Shown here piece by piece: positions 8,156-16,972 of a stretch of DNA of 64,000 nt. The stretch spans positions 27,833-91,832 of the forward strand of contig QAKR01000043.1 of the NCBI GenBank assembly GCA_003343705.1. Reading direction: 5' to 3'. The notes beneath the pieces are model-generated. The model was not told where the DNA came from. It did not search any database and was given only the letters and a program-made list of their open reading frames with translations. The stretch is from Clostridiales bacterium. GTDB lineage: Bacteria > Bacillota > Clostridia > Oscillospirales > UBA644. Made by a program: the position numbers and the translations under genes. The number at the start of each line of letters is the position of its first letter. Position 1 is the stretch's first letter.

Positions 8156-9235
8156 ATGAGCATAAAGATGAAAACGCTTTCATGTGTGTTAGTTCTTGTT
8201 TTACTTACCAGCACATCGGTTATTGCGACATCTGCACAAACCGAGGCTGCGGAATGGAATTATTATAACAGTATTGAGGTTTTTGTTACTGTCGATGAAG
8301 AGAAAATTTTTACCCCTGAAGATTTTCTGGAGGTAGACTGTTTAAAAGTCCTTGTAACAGAAAAAGAGGCATATGATGAATTTAAATACAGATTGATCAT
8401 TGTTTTAAATCAATTCTGTGATGATGAAGAAATCGAAGCTGCGGTAAATGCAATAGCAGCAAATCCAATTGTAATATTAGCAAGAAGGAACACATTCGCG
8501 CCTTTTGAGTCAAAAATAGAGCTTAATGAATCGCGGATAAAATTAAAAGTCGGTGAAAAATTCGACTTAAAAATAACAGATGAAAAATTATATTCAACCG
8601 GCGGTATAAACAATAGTTTGACTTTTATCTTAGATCCGCAAATATATGATATTAATAATATAGAATTCGACATTTTTTCCGGTTATGGAGTAATAATAGA
8701 AAATCAAGCGAAAAATATAGACGGAGAACCTGCTAACTTATTTAATGCGTCTACTTCAGACGAATCAAGATTCGAAATAATAGAAACTATAAACTCATTG
8801 TCACATTTACCAGGTATTAAGTATATTAATTTTGACTATCTGTCAAGCGGAGCCCGACCAACCGAAGCATGGGTGACAAGTGATAAAAGAATAGTAGATT
8901 TCACAGAAGATCAATCTTCTTATGAAAGCGTGTTATCTGTTGGTAAAACTGTAACGGTAGAAGGTCTTAATGTAGGTATGGAGGAAATTTCTGTAACGCG
9001 TACAGCCGCGTTTGTCGCTCCGGTTACTGCAAGCTGTATTGTTACCGTTTATCTGCCTGGAGATCTAACCGAGGACGGTGAAGTCACCTTGGAAGATGCT
9101 ATGACTCTGTTTAGATATATTGCTGGGAAAACAACCTTAGGGCAAAATCAGTCTTATTCGGCAGACATGAATGAAGACAATGAAATTCGCCTTGACGATG
9201 CAATGATTATCTTTAAACAAGTGGCAGGAAAATAA
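8156..9235 (+). CDS. Secreted dockerin protein, paralog B
   Basis: A 359-residue paralog of the preceding protein with the same order: signal peptide (1-27), I9-like module (LIIVLNQ ... NPIVILARRN), BIG2-like outer strands split by an inserted module (LPGIKYINF), and a C-terminal type I dockerin (DLTEDGEVTLED; DMNEDNEIRLDD). The dockerin and the EWNYYNSI segment are nearly identical between the two, whereas the middle inserted module has diverged. That suggests gene duplication with different selection on the middle. The ATG follows CAGGAGAAAG. No enzymatic motif is visible; a structural, binding or inhibitor role on a surface complex is possible. Confidence 0.8.
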   Translation: MSIKMKTLSCVLVLVLLTSTSVIATSAQTEAAEWNYYNSIEVFVTVDEEKIFTPEDFLEVDCLKVLVTEKEAYDEFKYRLIIVLNQFCDDEEIEAAVNAIAANPIVILARRNTFAPFESKIELNESRIKLKVGEKFDLKITDEKLYSTGGINNSLTFILDPQIYDINNIEFDIFSGYGVIIENQAKNIDGEPANLFNASTSDESRFEIIETINSLSHLPGIKYINFDYLSSGARPTEAWVTSDKRIVDFTEDQSSYESVLSVGKTVTVEGLNVGMEEISVTRTAAFVAPVTASCIVTVYLPGDLTEDGEVTLEDAMTLFRYIAGKTTLGQNQSYSADMNEDNEIRLDDAMIIFKQVAGK

Positions 9236-9331
9236 GCTTAAATTTTTTAAATATTTTATATTAGGTATATGAAAATGAATATTAGAAATTATAGCAGAAT
9301 TTTTTTATTTTAAATAAACTATATTTAAAAG

Positions 9332-9362
9332 CGGAACGCCGGTTTAATAAACCAGCGTTCCG
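9332..9362. terminator. Hairpin at the 3' end of ypeB
   Basis: An imperfect inverted repeat with a core CGGAACGC...GCGTTCCG (9332-9362, one mismatch, AATA loop) overlaps the last codons of the minus-strand ypeB gene. The minus-strand continuation is CTTTTAAAT, only a moderate U-tract. Plausible terminator between the convergent dockerin and ypeB genes. Confidence 0.5.
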
Positions 9363-10684
9363 TTGTCGTTTTGCAATAGTATAAGAATTTTTTCTTCTCT
9401 GCCTGTTTGGGCGTTTATATAAACCAATGCATCATTTTCACCATCTATTAAAAACTCATAACAAAAAACTTCTCCGCCACCGTCAGTGGGAATAAAAGTC
9501 TTTTTTGTTGCGCTTGGTGCAGACGACAAGTTTAACTTTGTTGCTGCATTTTCTGCACTTATTGCTGTTTCAAATTTACGTGTGGTATTATGGTTTAATA
9601 AATAATTTGAAGCATCTATAAATACTGCTTCACCGTTATCAAGGGCCACACCAACTTTTATTAAATCAGTATAGCACATAACATCATTTTGCACATATGC
9701 GTAATTAACTACAAGAACGTTCCCGCTTTCTATATAATAAGTTTCTTTCATGTTTTTATAACCGAGTTTTTCAAGCTCACTTTTACCTCTTGAAACAGCT
9801 TCTTCAAAAGAAATGGCAGCATCTTCTATTGCACGTGCATTTGAAAGGTACTTAACATAACCACCTGCTTCTGTAATATATGCATCACATGTTCCAAAAT
9901 TGTAGTAATAACATTGTTGGCCTAAATAATCAACTTTGCTTTGCAATTGAGGGCTATATTGTGATACATTAAGCGCATAAGCACATATTTGCTGTGCCTT
10001 TTCTTCCGTAACAGGATCTTTCCCGGGCAGAAAAACAGATTCCTTATTCATATTTCCTTCAGAAAACGGGCCGTCATATATAAGAGTCGGTAAAGCTTGT
10101 ATATCACTCTCTATCTTCGCAAATCCTGTAGGTTCTGCATCTTCGGCAATATCTTCCGCGCTTTTAAACATTTCCGTTAAAGCCTGTGCATTAGGATTTT
10201 CATCTAAAACCTTCTCTTCTGCACTTAAAAAAGACTTACAAACACCATATACTTCGGATGTCAATTTTTTAAGGTTTGAAGATTCATCTTCTGTCAAAGT
10301 GTCTCCTGAAAGCATTTTTTTTGCAAGAGCAAAAGCATAATCAGCTGTTACAGATAACAAGCTTGATGTCTTTTTTAAACCTGTTTCAGACCCCGGCAGC
10401 TGTTCAAAAGCTGTTTTAACGCCTTCTGCTGAAGACCGTATCTGAGAAACAAGCGTCACAAACTGATATGCACTTTTTGCATATTCCAGCTTTTGTAAGC
10501 TGGATAAAAGTGTTTCTGATAAGGCTGCAACTTCAGCTATGTTTTTTTGATAAGCCGAAGATAAAACATATCTTGTATTACGGCTTTCATACCAGGACTG
10601 AATTGCAAAACCTCCTAAAACAAGAATAACAGCAAGAGTTAAAGAAATAATTTTAACAAACGTCCGAGTTGTTAATTTAATCAT
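9344..10684 (-). CDS. ypeB: Spore germination protein YpeB
   Basis: About 446 residues with one N-terminal membrane anchor (residues 6-26 from the ATG used here), then the YpeB-type helical region containing the family sequence SWYESRNTRYVLSSAYQ, and C-terminal PepSY-like repeats. In Bacillus, YpeB is needed for assembly and stability of the cortex-lytic enzyme SleB in the spore inner membrane region. The frame extends to a TTG at 10699, but the ATG at 10684 has GGGTGAT about 7 bp upstream and is preferred. The gene is alone here: no sleB is adjacent, although the two are usually a pair. It implies a spore-forming organism. Confidence 0.82.
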   Translation of the reverse strand: MIKLTTRTFVKIISLTLAVILVLGGFAIQSWYESRNTRYVLSSAYQKNIAEVAALSETLLSSLQKLEYAKSAYQFVTLVSQIRSSAEGVKTAFEQLPGSETGLKKTSSLLSVTADYAFALAKKMLSGDTLTEDESSNLKKLTSEVYGVCKSFLSAEEKVLDENPNAQALTEMFKSAEDIAEDAEPTGFAKIESDIQALPTLIYDGPFSEGNMNKESVFLPGKDPVTEEKAQQICAYALNVSQYSPQLQSKVDYLGQQCYYYNFGTCDAYITEAGGYVKYLSNARAIEDAAISFEEAVSRGKSELEKLGYKNMKETYYIESGNVLVVNYAYVQNDVMCYTDLIKVGVALDNGEAVFIDASNYLLNHNTTRKFETAISAENAATKLNLSSAPSATKKTFIPTDGGGEVFCYEFLIDGENDALVYINAQTGREEKILILLQNDNGTLVY

Positions 10685-10907
10685 TTTATAATCACCCAAT
10701 AAGTATTTTTTACAAATGTTAGCTAAATATTCCTGTAACTCTTTACTAAATTAAAAAAATATGTTATACTTATAATACTAATTTTTATTTAACAGGTTGA
10801 TAAAATAAAACAATATTTTGGAAAGCTTTGTAAAATTAGTAATGGAAAACTTTTATACTATAATAAAAATAAAATAGTATAAAGTATACGTTTGAGAGGT
10901 GCTTTTT

Positions 10908-11864
10908 TTGGAGAATACAATTATATTTGAGAACGAAAAAATGTTTAGCGTACCTGTAAAAATTGTAGACAGCTATCTTTCAGCTCCTGAAACGGAACTG
11001 AGACTTATACTTTTTTTACTGCGTAACCAAAACACCTCGTTTACAAAAAATGATATTTTAACTGCACTCGGGGTTGATGAGCAACGTGCAGATAAAGCTT
11101 TTGAATATTGGTGTAAAGCAGGGATTTTATATAGTTACGGGAATCGATTCACCCTTGAAAGACCTAAAATAGCTGCATCCGAAATTATGAAATATTCAGC
11201 GGACCAAATTGCAAAGCGTATAGAAGAAGATGACGGTGTACGCTTTTTACACGCGACTGCCGAAAAAATACTTCGTAAACCTCTTTCAACAGCTGACAGT
11301 TCTATAATACTTTCACTTATGGACTGGGATGGGCTTCCGCCGGAAGTTGCAGCTCTTTTAATACAGTATGCCGCAGAACAAGGTTTCGGGCTTTCCCGAA
11401 TTCAAAAAATGGGTATTGAATGGGCGGAAAAAGAAATAAATACATATGACAAAGCTGAAGCATATGTAACAACCGAGGCAGAGAAAAGAAATCACCTCAA
11501 TGCTATTGCACGTTTATTAGGGATTTCTCACCGTGCCCTTACAGAAGCCGAAAAAAAGATATTCACATCTTGGAACACAGAACTTGGATACGGAGCTGAA
11601 ATGATTCGGCATGCTTACGACGAAACAATAAAAAACACAGGAAAATACTCATATCAATATATGGATAAAATTCTAACATCCTGGCGTCGTGACGGCTTTA
11701 AATGCGTTGAAGACACTGAAAAAGCTTCCTCTGAGGAGAGAAAAGTTGTACGAGGTGCAAAAAAGACAATGCCTAAAAACACTGCTGGGAAGAAGAAACA
11801 AAAGGGCGATTGGGATATTATAATGCGCCAATTAGAGGAGGGCACGCAAGATGAAGAAGAATGA
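10908..11864 (+). CDS. dnaD: DnaD-domain replication initiation protein
   Basis: About 318 residues with an N-terminal winged-helix-like part (VDSYLSAPETELRLILFLLRN) and a C-terminal DnaD/DnaB_2 domain (YDKAEAYVTTEAEKRN ... ILTSWRRDGFK, the YxxxIxxxW-type motif). DnaD-type proteins help remodel DnaA-bound origins and bring in the helicase loader. A GTG at 10899 is in frame, but the sequence AGAGGTG itself looks like the ribosome-binding site for the TTG at 10908, so I place the start there. It overlaps the following loader gene by 14 bp, a typical DnaD(B)-DnaI arrangement. The C-terminus is basic. The call is solid; whether it acts as DnaD or DnaB is not resolved. Confidence 0.82.
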   Translation: MENTIIFENEKMFSVPVKIVDSYLSAPETELRLILFLLRNQNTSFTKNDILTALGVDEQRADKAFEYWCKAGILYSYGNRFTLERPKIAASEIMKYSADQIAKRIEEDDGVRFLHATAEKILRKPLSTADSSIILSLMDWDGLPPEVAALLIQYAAEQGFGLSRIQKMGIEWAEKEINTYDKAEAYVTTEAEKRNHLNAIARLLGISHRALTEAEKKIFTSWNTELGYGAEMIRHAYDETIKNTGKYSYQYMDKILTSWRRDGFKCVEDTEKASSEERKVVRGAKKTMPKNTAGKKKQKGDWDIIMRQLEEGTQDEEE

Positions 11865-12807
11865 TTATTATGCCGCAGCGCTGCGTCGGCTTAGCGACTA
11901 TCGTTGTTCAGCATTACAAAAACAGGCTGATAACATTGCTACTGCTTATAAAAAAATTCCTAAACTTGCAGAAATAGATATTAAACTAAAAAAGAATATG
12001 CGCGAATTTATGGAAGCGTCAATGTCTGATAATTTCACCGATGAACAAGCACAAAAATACAGCTCTCGTTCACTTGATTTGCAAGCAACCAGAGCTGAAA
12101 TGCTTTATGAAAAAGGATTCCCTATCGGGTTTATGGATGTTCAATATCACTGTACCGAATGTGAAGATGAAGGATACATAAACGGTAGAATGTGTAAATG
12201 TCTGAAAAAGCTTATTGCAGATGAATATATGAAAAATTCAAATATTGCAACAAATTATCGTAATCGGACATTTAAAAATGTGGACTTATCTCTTTTCGGA
12301 AATGAAAACGAAAAAACAATGAAGCTCATTGTTTCCTTTTGTAAAAAGTATGTTAAAGAGTTTACTTCAAACAAGCAAAACCTATTTTTCGCAGGAGTTC
12401 CCGGTAGCGGAAAAACATTTATGTCTACTGTGATAGGAACGGAGCTTATAAATAGCGATGTTTTTGTTTTTTATACATCTTCTCAAGATATGATTTCTTC
12501 TTTTGAAGCTGAAAAATTCGGAAAAGATATTTCCTCTGCTGTTGAAACGGATTTATATACAACGTGTGAACTTCTGATAATAGACGACTTAGGAACCGAG
12601 TTTAACACACCGTTTGCAGAAAGTGTTATATATAATGTTATTAACACCCGTATAAACAAAAGTCTGCCCATAATTATCAGTTCAAATTATACACCGGAAG
12701 AATTCGAAGGAATGTATAATGACAGGCTTATATCAAGAATTAATTATGATTTTACTTTAATTTCATTTCCTGATATTGATATTCGTAAAAAGAAAAAAGA
12801 AAAATAA
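11851..12807 (+). CDS. DnaI/DnaC-type replicative helicase loader (AAA+ ATPase)
   Basis: A 318-residue protein with an N-terminal helical region, a zinc-binding-like cluster (Cys101, Cys104, Cys115, Cys117) and an AAA+ domain: Walker A GVPGSGKTF (182-190), Walker B LLIIDDLG (241-248) and sensor I SSNY (277-280). These are the features of DnaI, which loads the DnaB-family helicase at the origin. It starts inside the dnaD 3' end behind GGAGGG and is translationally coupled to it. A strong bidirectional terminator follows. The assignment is firm. Confidence 0.88.
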   Translation: MKKNDYYAAALRRLSDYRCSALQKQADNIATAYKKIPKLAEIDIKLKKNMREFMEASMSDNFTDEQAQKYSSRSLDLQATRAEMLYEKGFPIGFMDVQYHCTECEDEGYINGRMCKCLKKLIADEYMKNSNIATNYRNRTFKNVDLSLFGNENEKTMKLIVSFCKKYVKEFTSNKQNLFFAGVPGSGKTFMSTVIGTELINSDVFVFYTSSQDMISSFEAEKFGKDISSAVETDLYTTCELLIIDDLGTEFNTPFAESVIYNVINTRINKSLPIIISSNYTPEEFEGMYNDRLISRINYDFTLISFPDIDIRKKKKEK

Positions 12808-12820
12808 TATTAACTTATAA

Positions 12821-12869
12821 AAAAAAGAGCATAATGGCAAACAACACTGCCATCATGCTCTCTTTTTTT
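12821..12869. terminator. Bidirectional terminator between helicase loader and SDR gene
   Basis: Inverted repeat GAGCAT-ATGGCA/TGCCAT-ATGCTC (about 12827-12860, one bulged base on each side, AACAACAC loop) flanked by A-run on the left and T-run on the right. It fits termination of both converging genes. Confidence 0.8.
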
Positions 12870-13623
12870 ATCTCATTTTACTGTTTTGAATATTATAAAC
12901 AATTTTTAAAACTGTTTTATCTGTAACAAATCGACTGAGAGGTTTAAGAAACTTCATTATAAAAGAAGGGACTATAACAAGTTTCTTTCTCATCATCTGT
13001 TTATAAGCATATTCAGCAACATCTTTAGCATTTGCACCAAAGCCTGCAAATGAGACATTTGCAACTTTTTCAAATTCAGTTGAAACAGGGCCGGGGCATA
13101 AGACACTGATATGAACGTTCGATTTTTCACGCCGAAGTTCTTCATATATGCCTAAAGTCAAACTGTGAACATATGATTTTGTTGCATAATATGCAGAAAA
13201 TATCGGGCCACCCGGTACAAGTGCTGCCAGAGAAGCAGTGTTTAAAATATATCCATTGTTTCTTTTCTTAAAGTCAATTAAAAAAAGCTTACATAAAATA
13301 TGCATTGCAGTTACGTTTGTATCAATCATTGTAAGTTCGTCTTCAAGGCTTGTCTTATCAAACTCCCCAAAAACACCAAACCCTGCATTATTTATAAAAA
13401 TATCTATATTTTCATCTTTTAATGTCTCATGAAGATCTATACATTTTTGTCGTAAAGAAAGATCTGTTGTTATTATACGTACGTTTGTTTTCAACTCACT
13501 TGCTAAATCTCTTAATGCAGCTTCACGCCTGGCCACAATAATAAGATCATAGCCTTTATTTGATAATAATTTTGCAAATTCGCGCCCTATACCAGATGAT
13601 GCGCCTGTTATCAGTGCTAACAT
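12868..13623 (-). CDS. Short-chain dehydrogenase/reductase
   Basis: A 251-residue classical SDR. The Rossmann cofactor motif TGASSGIG is at residues 6-13, NNAG at 78-81, the catalytic Ser at 131 (NTAS) and YxxxK at Tyr145-Lys149. A basic residue pair after beta-2 (ARR, 31-33) suggests NADP(H). The C-terminus carries a hydrophobic/basic segment seen in SDRs related to YqjQ/DltE-like oxidoreductases. The substrate is unknown. It is divergent from tspO with a 59-bp gap that must contain both promoters. Confidence 0.82.
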   Translation of the reverse strand: MLALITGASSGIGREFAKLLSNKGYDLIIVARREAALRDLASELKTNVRIITTDLSLRQKCIDLHETLKDENIDIFINNAGFGVFGEFDKTSLEDELTMIDTNVTAMHILCKLFLIDFKKRNNGYILNTASLAALVPGGPIFSAYYATKSYVHSLTLGIYEELRREKSNVHISVLCPGPVSTEFEKVANVSFAGFGANAKDVAEYAYKQMMRKKLVIVPSFIMKFLKPLSRFVTDKTVLKIVYNIQNSKMR

Positions 13624-13682
13624 TTTTATGCCTCCGAATATTTTATAAAATTTAGAATAAACTTGTATTGAGGTGACGTATT

Positions 13683-14153
13683 ATGAAAAGAATAGACTGG
13701 AAATTATTAATTTTTGCATTAGCAGTGCCTCTTTTAGTTGGGGGGCTTGCCGGAATTAGCACAATGGGGTCAATGGAATTTTACAATAGCCTTGAACTCC
13801 CGTCCTTTGCTCCGCCGGGATGGGTTTTCCCCGTTGCATGGACTATACTATATGCACTTATGGGCCTTGCATCATACTTTATCATGATACAACCTAAAAG
13901 CCAACAAAAGAAAGATGCCTTACGGCTTTATTATTTCCAACTTATAATTAACTTTTTTTGGCCTATAATCTTTTTCAACATGGAAAATATAACTATAGCT
14001 CTTTTCTGGCTTATCATATTACTAATTATTAGCATAGCAACGCTTATCCTCTTTTTTAAAGAAGATAAGCGTGCAGGATGGATGTTTTTACCTTATGTCC
14101 TGTGGCTGATTTTTGCTACGGTGCTCAATTTTAGTGTTGTTTTATTAAATTAA
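13683..14153 (+). CDS. tspO: TspO/MBR family tryptophan-rich sensory protein
   Basis: A 156-residue protein of five transmembrane helices. The family signature region is clear: PSFAPPGWVFPVAWTILYAL (residues 41-60), followed by LMGLASY and a C-terminal helix with NFSVVLLN. TspO proteins bind porphyrins and other ligands and are linked to tetrapyrrole and stress responses. The ATG follows GAGGTGACGTATT. It converges on the large secreted protein gene, whose stop codon lies at its end (4-bp overlap on opposite strands). Confident family call. Confidence 0.88.
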   Translation: MKRIDWKLLIFALAVPLLVGGLAGISTMGSMEFYNSLELPSFAPPGWVFPVAWTILYALMGLASYFIMIQPKSQQKKDALRLYYFQLIINFFWPIIFFNMENITIALFWLIILLIISIATLILFFKEDKRAGWMFLPYVLWLIFATVLNFSVVLLN

Positions 14154-16786
14154 AAATAGTAATAGTAGCTTAATCTGCCCATGGGGAAAGATTTTCCTGT
14201 TACGTAGTAATTGCATATATCAAGATAATCAGTGATATTATCTGCAATCTTGAAGTAGAAGCCGGTCTCGCTGCCTGTCGCGCCAATGGCGGAAAGCGGG
14301 ACGGCTATTTGTATATTCTTACCTGACATTGATATTGTCGCTGTCCCTACCTTAACGCCTGTTGTACCGTCGGCATTAAGAAGATTGATGCTGCCGGTAC
14401 CGGTCATTCCCGAATTAAGGGTTGTAGCAGTACGATTTACAACATACTTATACCCTTCCCAACCTTGAGCTTTCAAGCTTCCTACACTTAAAAATACATT
14501 CATCCAACGGTCTGAACTGGTTAATGCCGATGAACCGTTTCCAACAGCGTTTGCTGACGTTGTTATTAAAAAATAAATATTTTTACTATCATTAGTAATT
14601 TTTACTCCTGTAATATTATTTACAGGGGCAGCAGCTCTGTAAAGAGACTTATCTTCCGGCAGAAGAGACCCGGCAACAGGAGTGGCATACCGGTTATATG
14701 AATAAAACTGAACATTGCGATAATTATTTGTAACATCATTCCATTGTGTAAAGTCTGATATATTATTTACATCAATGGTCTTTTTTACTGTTTGAGACAT
14801 ATTGCCGTATTCACCTTTATAACGGCGTATGTTAGATATCATCTGTAAATAAAAGCTGTCTTCAAATCCGCCTGTAACAGGCTCAATATCTCTTGAAAAC
14901 TCAGGATTATATTGATCACAGAAATATATAACTCCTCCAGCGTCTACGGAATTGTCTTTTGTAACAGTCCACTCATTCCACCCTGTCATAAATACAGTTG
15001 TAGCGCCTTTTTCTAATGCTATATCCCACTGTCTTTGGAAATTCTGACCAAGCCCATAACTGTCTTCATTACGATTTCCCGCTGCATCCGTTCCTCGACC
15101 CCAGTTGTTACCGGTACGGGGGAGAGCCGTATGGGGGGTTATCGGGGCAAAGGAAAATCCACCGTTTCTATGTTGTGCAACAGAAACACAAATAGTTTTA
15201 TCTGCATGCATATAAGGCTCGAAAACCCACTCAATCCAAGGAAATCCTTGATAACCATAATCATCAAGTGTTCCCCATTCACCTTGTTGCGGCCAGTATG
15301 AAGGCCTAACATCCATATTTGCAGCAACCTCGGCTGTAGGATTATCGCCTATAATTAGAGGTTTACCGTTGGGCGCATAATATAAATCTCCATATTTTGC
15401 AGTATATAAAGAGTTGGAATAGAGAGTGTTGTAAACCTCAGTCATTGTAGACGATGAATAAAAATGAGTATAAAAACCTATTTTAGGAACATTCCAACCT
15501 TCATCTTTATATTTACGTAAAGCTTTAAGCACCGTGAAGTATGAGTCTTGATACACTATTGCATTAGTGACATCAAATAAAATATAATCAATTCCGGCAC
15601 TTGAAAGCATCTCAATATGCCGATTTACAACCCATGGTTCGCCGGAACGGTAATACCCGAATACGGGTTTTCCCCAGAAAAACGTCATACCAAACGCATA
15701 TGGGGAATATAAAACATCCTCTTCTTTTCCTTCTGCTATAAGTTGTGTTATGTCATAAATTTGTGTTTGCCCTGAGGGGATATGCGGGCCGGTTGCGAGA
15801 AAATAAAAGATACCCACATCCTTATTGTTATCAAAACCGGAAACAGGCTCAAATGTTCTGCCGTACATATCAACACCGCAAAGATAGTTAAAGTTCAGCC
15901 CATTTGAATATGTTTGTGCAGAGTTTGAAAAAGTTGTTCCGTCCACAACCGCATAGAAAGATGTTTTTTTATCTCCATATACTACATTAATATTTTTTTG
16001 ACCTCTGGATGTAGATGAAAAACCTGAAACTGTTGTAGCTGATAAGTCAACCATCTCTTTTATTCCTTCGGAATATGTAGCAAATATTTTGCCACCTTCA
16101 ACAGAAAGATTTTCGTTTATTTTATATTCTGTTTTAATCGGAGGAACGCATATTTCAATATCAGTAACAATGCCTTTATCGGAAAGAGAGCTTTCCAAAA
16201 CTTTACGAGCTAAAGATGTCGAAAGCTTATCCGTTTCAAAAAGAGCATTTGTCTGTTCAGCACCTGTTAATATTCGATTACCTACAACAGCTTGCAAAAT
16301 ATATCTTGCGTCAGTTGTAGAGACCTTGCCGTCAAGATTTGTATCATTTTTTATCTGAGACCCAATAATATCAACATATTTAACAATATTTTCAGCGGTA
16401 ACAGCCTCTTGCCCGGCTAATGCAGATTTAACGTAAAGATTAAATTTATATGAGCCTACATAAGCTTTATCTGAAACATTAAAAACCACAGAGCATACAT
16501 TGGATAAGGTATTACCTGAAAAATTCAAAGTAACATCCCCAGATGAATCATTCGCTGTTGCTCCGCTTACACTTGCATAGGAAAACATAGCTGCATCGTA
16601 ACTCAGAGTTAAATTTGCCGATGTGAGCGGCTGTGCGTCGGAATAAAGTATATCAAGCCGTACGCTGTTACCGGCATACGTATACCCTGCTTGCATTGTA
16701 AATTCTGATGTTTGTGCATTTGAAGAAAATACTGATGCCAAAATAAACAAAAATGTTAATGAGAAGACTAACGTTAGTTTTTTCAT
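14150..16786 (-). CDS. Secreted cohesin-dockerin-Ig-glycosidase-like multidomain protein
   Basis: An 878-residue exported protein. Signal peptide 1-24; cohesin-like beta-sandwich about 31-140 (AGNSVRLDILYSD, NLTLSYDAAMFSYASV); dockerin-like segment about 147-200 with one good calcium loop (DTNLDGKVSTTDA) and a degenerate second half; Ig-like (BIG) domain about 205-282; a large domain about 290-665 with TIM-barrel-like motifs (DVGIFYFL, GYYRSGEPWVVNRHIEML, GIDYILFDVTN, GWNEWT) resembling GH99/GH71-like enzymes; and a C-terminal CBM9-like beta-sandwich (about 680-878). It probably acts on surface or host glycans outside the cell. The GH-family number is uncertain. Having cohesin- and dockerin-like modules in one chain is uncommon. 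Confidence 0.78.
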   Translation of the reverse strand: MKKLTLVFSLTFLFILASVFSSNAQTSEFTMQAGYTYAGNSVRLDILYSDAQPLTSANLTLSYDAAMFSYASVSGATANDSSGDVTLNFSGNTLSNVCSVVFNVSDKAYVGSYKFNLYVKSALAGQEAVTAENIVKYVDIIGSQIKNDTNLDGKVSTTDARYILQAVVGNRILTGAEQTNALFETDKLSTSLARKVLESSLSDKGIVTDIEICVPPIKTEYKINENLSVEGGKIFATYSEGIKEMVDLSATTVSGFSSTSRGQKNINVVYGDKKTSFYAVVDGTTFSNSAQTYSNGLNFNYLCGVDMYGRTFEPVSGFDNNKDVGIFYFLATGPHIPSGQTQIYDITQLIAEGKEEDVLYSPYAFGMTFFWGKPVFGYYRSGEPWVVNRHIEMLSSAGIDYILFDVTNAIVYQDSYFTVLKALRKYKDEGWNVPKIGFYTHFYSSSTMTEVYNTLYSNSLYTAKYGDLYYAPNGKPLIIGDNPTAEVAANMDVRPSYWPQQGEWGTLDDYGYQGFPWIEWVFEPYMHADKTICVSVAQHRNGGFSFAPITPHTALPRTGNNWGRGTDAAGNRNEDSYGLGQNFQRQWDIALEKGATTVFMTGWNEWTVTKDNSVDAGGVIYFCDQYNPEFSRDIEPVTGGFEDSFYLQMISNIRRYKGEYGNMSQTVKKTIDVNNISDFTQWNDVTNNYRNVQFYSYNRYATPVAGSLLPEDKSLYRAAAPVNNITGVKITNDSKNIYFLITTSANAVGNGSSALTSSDRWMNVFLSVGSLKAQGWEGYKYVVNRTATTLNSGMTGTGSINLLNADGTTGVKVGTATISMSGKNIQIAVPLSAIGATGSETGFYFKIADNITDYLDICNYYVTGKSFPMGRLSYYYYF

Positions 16787-16881
16787 ATAATCACCTACTT
16801 AAGCTAAATATTAATTAAAAACTATTACTTTAATAATTAACAATTTATTACATAATAACATAAATACAAATTAAATGCAAG

Positions 16882-16920
16882 AAAAAACACATATCACAAA
16901 TAAATTTGTGATATGTGACA
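16882..16920 (-). terminator. Intrinsic terminator of the EamA transporter gene
   Basis: A 13-bp perfect inverted repeat (arms 16888-16900 and 16905-16917, CACATATCACAAA type) with a 4-base loop, followed on the minus strand by six T. It lies in the gap downstream of the EamA gene. Confidence 0.75.
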
Positions 16921-16972
16921 ATGTTAATTATTCTGTTTTGTATAAATTAACAAATATATTTTTTATGTTATT

